Shown in pieces: positions 6,902 to 10,464 of a DNA stretch of 10,464 bases; the stretch's first letter is position 1, and each line of letters opens with the position of its first letter. This DNA is from an uncultured Lysobacterales bacterium. GTDB taxonomy: Bacteria > Pseudomonadota > Gammaproteobacteria > Xanthomonadales > SZUA-36. The position numbers and the translations under genes were made by a program. The notes under the pieces are model-generated. The model was not told the origin of the DNA, ran no database searches, and saw only the letters and a program-made list of their open reading frames with translations. Where the stretch lies: the NCBI GenBank assembly GCA_937995275.1, contig CALKKN010000290.1, positions 1 through 10,464 on the forward strand, given 5' to 3'.

Positions 6902-6914
6902 AATACAGCCCAGC
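6902..6914 (-). repeat. 13-bp shared upstream motif, copy 2 (GCTGGGCTGTATT on the - strand)
   Basis: This is identical to 4351-4363 and ends one base before the annotated GTG of the sigma gene. A five-T tract lies 3 bases upstream on the minus strand. If it is a promoter element, the sigma would have to start further downstream (for example 6879) or the transcript would be nearly leaderless. Confidence 0.3.
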
Positions 6915-6937
6915 AGGAAAAAGGTTGGTAACAAAAC

Positions 6938-7228
6938 TCAGGCGCTCCTGATCACAAACAGCTTGTCGAAGCCCGAGTAGCGGAATATGTCACCGATATG
7001 CGGATTCACATTGATCAGTTCGAGCCCGGAACGGCCGGCCATCAGCCGCTTGTGGGTACTGAGGAGAACACCGAGCCCGGCACTGGAAATGTATTCCAGG
7101 CCGCCCATGTCGAGCACGCAGCCGCCGCTGATTTCGTCCAGGAACCCCTGTGCCCGCGGCGCGCTCGCGGCATCCAGACGGCCGCTGACAACCACTTCGC
7201 CGCGCTCATTAATATCGATTTCAAACAT
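6938..7228 (-). CDS. STAS-domain anti-sigma factor antagonist (SpoIIAA/RsbV-like)
   Basis: A 96-residue single STAS domain. The signature LEYISSAGLGVLL at 44-56 contains the phosphorylatable serine of this family, most likely S49. In the known partner-switching scheme the unphosphorylated form binds the ATPase anti-sigma and frees its target, the ATPase phosphorylates it to switch it off, and the PP2C phosphatase reactivates it. All three partners are adjacent here. Its ATG overlaps the end of the ATPase gene by 8 bp (ATGTTTGA), with GAGGGG about 10 bases upstream inside that gene, so the two are translationally linked. What the released ATPase would otherwise hold (a sigma factor or another effector) cannot be read from sequence. 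Confidence 0.93.
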   Translation of the reverse strand: MFEIDINERGEVVVSGRLDAASAPRAQGFLDEISGGCVLDMGGLEYISSAGLGVLLSTHKRLMAGRSGLELINVNPHIGDIFRYSGFDKLFVIRSA

Positions 7229-7646
7229 CGTCCATAGCCCCCTCAGGCGCCATTATATTCCTGAACGTAATCTTACTGGTCCGATCGTGGTATTCGTAGT
7301 GAATCGAATCGGCCATTTTGAGGACCAGGTACAGCCCCAGGCCGCCCGGCGTCCGTTCCGACAGCGGTGCTTCGATATCGACGTCCGGGACGATGGTCGG
7401 ATCGAAGCGCTCGACATCGTAATCCGTCAGGGTCACCTCGACCCCACCGCTGACAGGCCGCATCTCCAGTTGGATGTCCCGGTCGGTTTCCGAATTGTAG
7501 GTCACCATGTTCACGAACAGTTCCTCCACGGACAGGTCGACTTTCATACGCAGGGAACCGTCGATATTCTGCTCCTCGAAGAAGCGACCGGTGTCAGCGA
7601 CGATCTGCTCGAGTTGGTCGAAGCTTCTCCTGTAGCGTTTCCTCAT
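7221..7646 (-). CDS. RsbW-like serine kinase / anti-sigma factor (HATPase_c_2)
   Basis: The product has 141 residues from the ATG at 7646, chosen because GGAGG lies 7 bases upstream and the ATG overlaps the phosphatase stop as ATGA. The GHKL ATPase fold is marked by the N-box EELFVNMV (41-48, with E42 and N46) and the glycine-rich GGLGLYLV (101-108). The middle box reads TDYDVERFDP (74-83), where most relatives have D-x-G, so the usual glycine is Asp77. Known family role: it binds a sigma factor or other effector and phosphorylates the STAS antagonist. It sits between its two expected partners. The longer open frame upstream of 7646 only shadows the phosphatase gene and is not part of this protein. 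Confidence 0.9.
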   Translation of the reverse strand: MRKRYRRSFDQLEQIVADTGRFFEEQNIDGSLRMKVDLSVEELFVNMVTYNSETDRDIQLEMRPVSGGVEVTLTDYDVERFDPTIVPDVDIEAPLSERTPGGLGLYLVLKMADSIHYEYHDRTSKITFRNIMAPEGAMDDV

Positions 7647-8938
7647 GATTCGTCCTCCGGCAGCCGCCGCACCAGTACGAGGGTGATGTCGTCTTCCTGC
7701 GCCACGCCCTGCCCGTGTTCGAAGGTGGCGTGCAGGATCTGCCGCGCGAGTTCCGCGACCGGCAGGCGGTAGTGGTATTCCAGCAGGCGGGCGACCCGTT
7801 CCTCGCCAAGCGGTGCGCCCTGGCGGTTCTCGAACTCGTAAATGCCGTCCGAGAGCAGCACCAGGACGTCGCCGGGCGCCATTTCCAGCTGCCTGGCCTC
7901 GCCCGGCTCGTCGATCTCCAGGATGCCGACCGGAAACGTGGTCGGCCGGTACCAGTCGCACCGCTGTTCGGCAGCCCCGAAGTGCAGAATGGGACCCTGT
8001 CCGCCGGAGTGGTAGCGAATGACGTGCTTACTCGGGTCGAGGAATCCCATGAAGGCCGTGACGAACCGGTCGTCCGGCAGGTCCTCCTCGAGCTGATTGT
8101 TGACGTGGCGGTACGCTTGGTCGAGATCGGCCCCGCAGCGGAAGGCGACGCGCAGCATGGCCTGCATCTGCGTCGCCGAGAGCGCCGGTCCGAACCCGTG
8201 GCCGGTGGCATCGCCCATCAGGATGAACAACTGGCCATCCAGCACGACGAGGTCGAACATGTCTCCGCCGGCATGGCCGGTGGGCAGGAACTGTCCGTGC
8301 AGGTCGTAACCCGGAACGTCGGGCATTTCGGTCGGCAGCGTGCTTATCTGGATCTCCCGCGCCAGCGAGACCTCCTCGTCGAGGCGCTCGTTCAGCAACA
8401 ACGCCTCCATCAGTTGGGCGCGCTGCACGGCGACGGCGCATTGCGCCGCCAACGCGGAAGCCACGAGTTCGTCGTTGCCGTCAAAAACCCCGATGAGCTT
8501 ATTCAGCAGCTGGAGCACGCCGACAGGCTGCTTCTCCCATCCCAACAGGGGTACATTCAGGACCGATTGCGTTTTGTAGCCCGTCGACTTGTCGACCGCG
8601 CCGAGAAAGCGGGGATCGCCATAGGCGTCAGCGACGTTGATTATCTCGCGGCCGGCCAGGCACTGGCCGACCAGCCCGTCCCCAATGGCGATGCGGGGCG
8701 GAAGCTTGATGTTGGGGACCTTCATGACGAGGTCGCCGCTGTCGGGTTCGTACAACCAGATGGCGGCCTTGTCGGCCGTCAGCACGGACCTGCCGGCATC
8801 AACCACCTCGCTCAGCATCTGCAGCAGGTCCAGCGGTTGAGCCAGTTTCTGCGCCACGTCCAGGATGCGCGCCACAGCGTCCTGGCCCAGAGTCGGAGTT
8901 GTGGTCAGCGCACTCATTGCAGGTTGGCGGGCCTCCAT
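7643..8938 (-). CDS. GAF domain-PP2C (SpoIIE/RsbU-type) serine phosphatase
   Basis: The product has 431 residues. Residues about 20-175 form a GAF domain (AAIWLYE, VMKVPN, SVLNVPLLGWEKQPVGVLQLLNK), a small-molecule or redox sensor fold whose ligand cannot be told. A coiled linker (about 176-200, VSLAREIQ) is typical of the join to SpoIIE phosphatases. Residues about 205-428 are the PP2C domain with the metal-binding motifs intact: GGDMFD (224-229), MGDATGHG (241-248), LSDGIYE (362-368) and EDDITLVLVR (416-425). It should dephosphorylate the STAS protein encoded two genes downstream. It is the first gene of the leftward operon. The start is uncertain: ATG 8938 has GGAG only 2 bases away, and ATG 8917 (MSALTTTP) is an alternative. 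Confidence 0.95.
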   Translation of the reverse strand: MEARQPAMSALTTTPTLGQDAVARILDVAQKLAQPLDLLQMLSEVVDAGRSVLTADKAAIWLYEPDSGDLVMKVPNIKLPPRIAIGDGLVGQCLAGREIINVADAYGDPRFLGAVDKSTGYKTQSVLNVPLLGWEKQPVGVLQLLNKLIGVFDGNDELVASALAAQCAVAVQRAQLMEALLLNERLDEEVSLAREIQISTLPTEMPDVPGYDLHGQFLPTGHAGGDMFDLVVLDGQLFILMGDATGHGFGPALSATQMQAMLRVAFRCGADLDQAYRHVNNQLEEDLPDDRFVTAFMGFLDPSKHVIRYHSGGQGPILHFGAAEQRCDWYRPTTFPVGILEIDEPGEARQLEMAPGDVLVLLSDGIYEFENRQGAPLGEERVARLLEYHYRLPVAELARQILHATFEHGQGVAQEDDITLVLVRRLPEDES

Positions 8939-8986
8939 TCTCCGCGAAGGCCTAATGTAGCAGAGTTCGCGCGGCGATCGACAAAG

Positions 8987-9023
8987 ATAGTATTTATCTA
9001 TCGAATCGATATACTTAATCGAT
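8987..9023 (+). promoter_or_regulatory. OxyR-like binding site (ATAG-N7-CTAT-N7-ATAT-N7-CGAT)
   Basis: Four tetranucleotides lie at exact 7-base spacings: ATAG 8987-8990, CTAT 8998-9001, ATAT 9009-9012 and CGAT 9020-9023. The OxyR consensus is ATAG-N7-CTAT-N7-ATAG-N7-CTAT; 13 of 16 defined positions match, and the first half-site pair is perfect. The site directly abuts a -35-like hexamer upstream of a peroxiredoxin gene, the position expected for OxyR activation. No oxyR gene is in the window. Confidence 0.65.
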
Positions 9024-9052
9024 TTTACGAATAGTCTACCGCTGGGTATCCT
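9024..9052 (+). promoter_or_regulatory. Candidate sigma-70 promoter of the peroxiredoxin gene
   Basis: TTTACG (9024-9029) as -35 and TATCCT (9047-9052) as -10 are separated by 17 bp, each matching 4 of 6 consensus positions. Such a weak promoter fits activator dependence, with the OxyR-like site ending one base before the -35. The start of transcription would fall near 9059, giving a leader of about 60 bases. Confidence 0.5.
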
Positions 9053-9119
9053 GTCCTCGTTCGAAATCGCAACCGGCCGATGGCCGCCGCGTCACCCGAA
9101 TCAACCGGAGGAAAAAACC

Positions 9120-9662
<543 letters not shown>

Positions 9663-9722
9663 CGGGCCCTCCCGGCATCATAATTTTTGGAGGGGTAACT
9701 GGTGCTTTCCAGGAGGTAAACC

Positions 9723-10406
9723 ATGCTTCAGAAACTCGCAGTCGTTCCGTTAATGGCCCTGCTGATCGCGCCGGCAGCCATCGCCCAGGCCAGCGAGGCG
9801 ACCCCCGAAGTATCCATGGAGGGCCTCGAACTGGTCGAAAAGGACCGGCGGGGCGAGATCTACGCCGACCCCGGCATCGACTGGAGCGTTTACAGCCGCA
9901 TCCAACTCGACGAGGCGACGGTCGCCTTTCGCAAAAACTGGCAGCGTGATCAGAACCGCGCCCAGTCATTCAAAATCAGGACCGAAGACATGGAGCGCAT
10001 CAAGCGTGAACTGTCGACCCTGTTCGGCGAGGTCTTCGCAGGCGAACTGACCGGCAATGGGGGCTACACGCTCACCGATGAGGTCGCCGAAGACGTGATG
10101 CGCATCGCGCCCCATATCGTCGACCTAGATGTCTACGCCCCGGACAGCCGCACGTATCCCGGGCGGACCAGGTCCTATACCCAGCAGGCAGGCCGCATGA
10201 CGCTGCAGCTCGAAATCTTTGACTCGGTCACCGGCGACCTGATCGCGAAGACGAGCGACCGGCAGGAGGCGCCGCGCCGCAACTACATGCAGTGGACGAC
10301 CTCGGTCACGAACCGCACCGAGGCGCGACGCATGATCGAGCGGTGGGCCACGGACTTCCGCGAGCGCCTCGATCAAGCCCGCAGCGAAGGCGGCGCCTCA
10401 AGCTGA
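9723..10406 (+). CDS. Exported DUF3313-like protein of unknown function
   Basis: The product has 227 residues. The first 23 (MLQKLAVVPLMALLIAPAAIAQA) form a Sec signal peptide with a likely cut after AQA. There is no lipobox, although many family members are lipoproteins. The mature part holds a DUF3313-like core: GEIYADPGIDWSVYSRIQLDE (about residues 44-64), a central VDLDVYAPDS (residues 133-142), then MTLQLEIFDSVTGDLIAKTSDR and a helical C-terminus (RMIERWATDFRERLD). The family has no assigned function that I can state. A strong AGGAGG lies 6 bases before the ATG. The gene follows the peroxiredoxin gene by 60 bp without an evident terminator between them, so the two may be cotranscribed and peroxide-induced. 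The family call is from the pattern of the conserved strands and is moderately sure. Confidence 0.72.
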   Translation: MLQKLAVVPLMALLIAPAAIAQASEATPEVSMEGLELVEKDRRGEIYADPGIDWSVYSRIQLDEATVAFRKNWQRDQNRAQSFKIRTEDMERIKRELSTLFGEVFAGELTGNGGYTLTDEVAEDVMRIAPHIVDLDVYAPDSRTYPGRTRSYTQQAGRMTLQLEIFDSVTGDLIAKTSDRQEAPRRNYMQWTTSVTNRTEARRMIERWATDFRERLDQARSEGGASS

Positions 10407-10436
10407 GCGGAGCTGGTTCGCTCGATCCGTTACCGG

Positions 10437-10464
10437 GAACCTCCCGCCTCGGCGGGAGGTTCTC
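10437..10464 (+). terminator. Hairpin terminator after the peroxiredoxin/DUF3313 unit, cut by the window edge
   Basis: GAACCTCCCGCC (10437-10448) pairs perfectly with GGCGGGAGGTTC (10451-10462), a 12-bp stem about 30 bp after the stop codon. The window ends two bases later, so any T-tract cannot be seen. Confidence 0.7.

Larger units (their letters stand above)
8939..9119. promoter_or_regulatory. Divergent promoter region between the phosphatase operon and the peroxiredoxin gene
   Basis: This 181-bp gap separates two outward-facing units. Its centre (about 8981-9038) is markedly AT-rich compared with the surrounding sequence and contains the OxyR-like site and the rightward promoter listed separately. 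For the leftward operon I see only a weak -10-like TACATT (complement of 8954-8959). No coding potential is apparent. Confidence 0.7.

Noticed and set aside
7647..7961. N-terminal extension of the RsbW-like ATPase frame to 7961
   Set aside because: It overlaps the phosphatase C-terminus in another frame, is Arg/Gly-rich without a fold, and the ATG at 7646 has an ideal ribosome site and ATGA overlap.
8999..9011. TATCGA-A-TCGATA near-palindrome as an independent operator
   Set aside because: It falls within the OxyR-like site, whose four boxes at exact spacing explain the dyad better.
7715..9034. 439-codon rightward open frame antisense to the GAF-PP2C gene
   Set aside because: It is a shadow of a gene with fully conserved PP2C and GAF motifs on the other strand; the product is low-complexity Gln/Arg/Val-rich sequence.

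Overview
The window looks like high-GC proteobacterial chromosome, most likely a marine or environmental gammaproteobacterium. The grounds are the Gram-negative envelope genes (lipoprotein, outer-membrane barrel), the strong Shine-Dalgarno sites, and a Prx5-type peroxiredoxin behind an OxyR-like operator. The genus cannot be fixed from the sequence alone.

Layout, left to right. (1) 1-199 (-): the 5' end of a lipoprotein that looks like an M3-family (Dcp-like) oligopeptidase. (2) 321-4291 (-): a two-gene unit. It encodes a large secreted protein (HExxH metallopeptidase domain, beta-propeller, Omp85-like C-terminal barrel) followed 2 bp later by a PrsW-family intramembrane protease. (3) 4368-4403: a strong rho-independent terminator. 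(4) 4424-8938 (-): a tightly packed six-gene unit transcribed in the order GAF-PP2C (SpoIIE/RsbU-like) phosphatase, RsbW-like ATPase anti-sigma, STAS antagonist, ECF sigma factor, single-pass membrane anti-sigma, and a membrane-anchored protein made of about 30 near-identical 9-residue repeats. (5) 8939-9119: a divergent, locally AT-rich promoter region with an OxyR-like site. (6) 9120-10406 (+): a peroxiredoxin and a DUF3313-like exported protein, ending in a hairpin at the right edge.

How the genes may work together. The first three genes of the large unit form a complete partner-switching module: the phosphatase acts on the STAS protein, and the STAS protein titrates the ATPase anti-sigma. 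The next two form an ECF sigma/membrane anti-sigma pair, and the repeat protein is the last gene of the transcript. The neighbouring PrsW homologue belongs to a family that in Bacillus subtilis cleaves the membrane anti-sigma RsiW. The locus therefore reads as an envelope-stress system with one cytoplasmic arm (GAF/PP2C switch) and one envelope arm (anti-sigma, repeat protein, proteases). That integration is inference. The gene identities and the gene packing are visible in the sequence.

The most unusual object is the nonapeptide-repeat protein (array 4439-5248, consensus LRDPAFSGL). Its degenerate flanking units and recent internal duplications show how the array grew. I do not recognise it as a named family.
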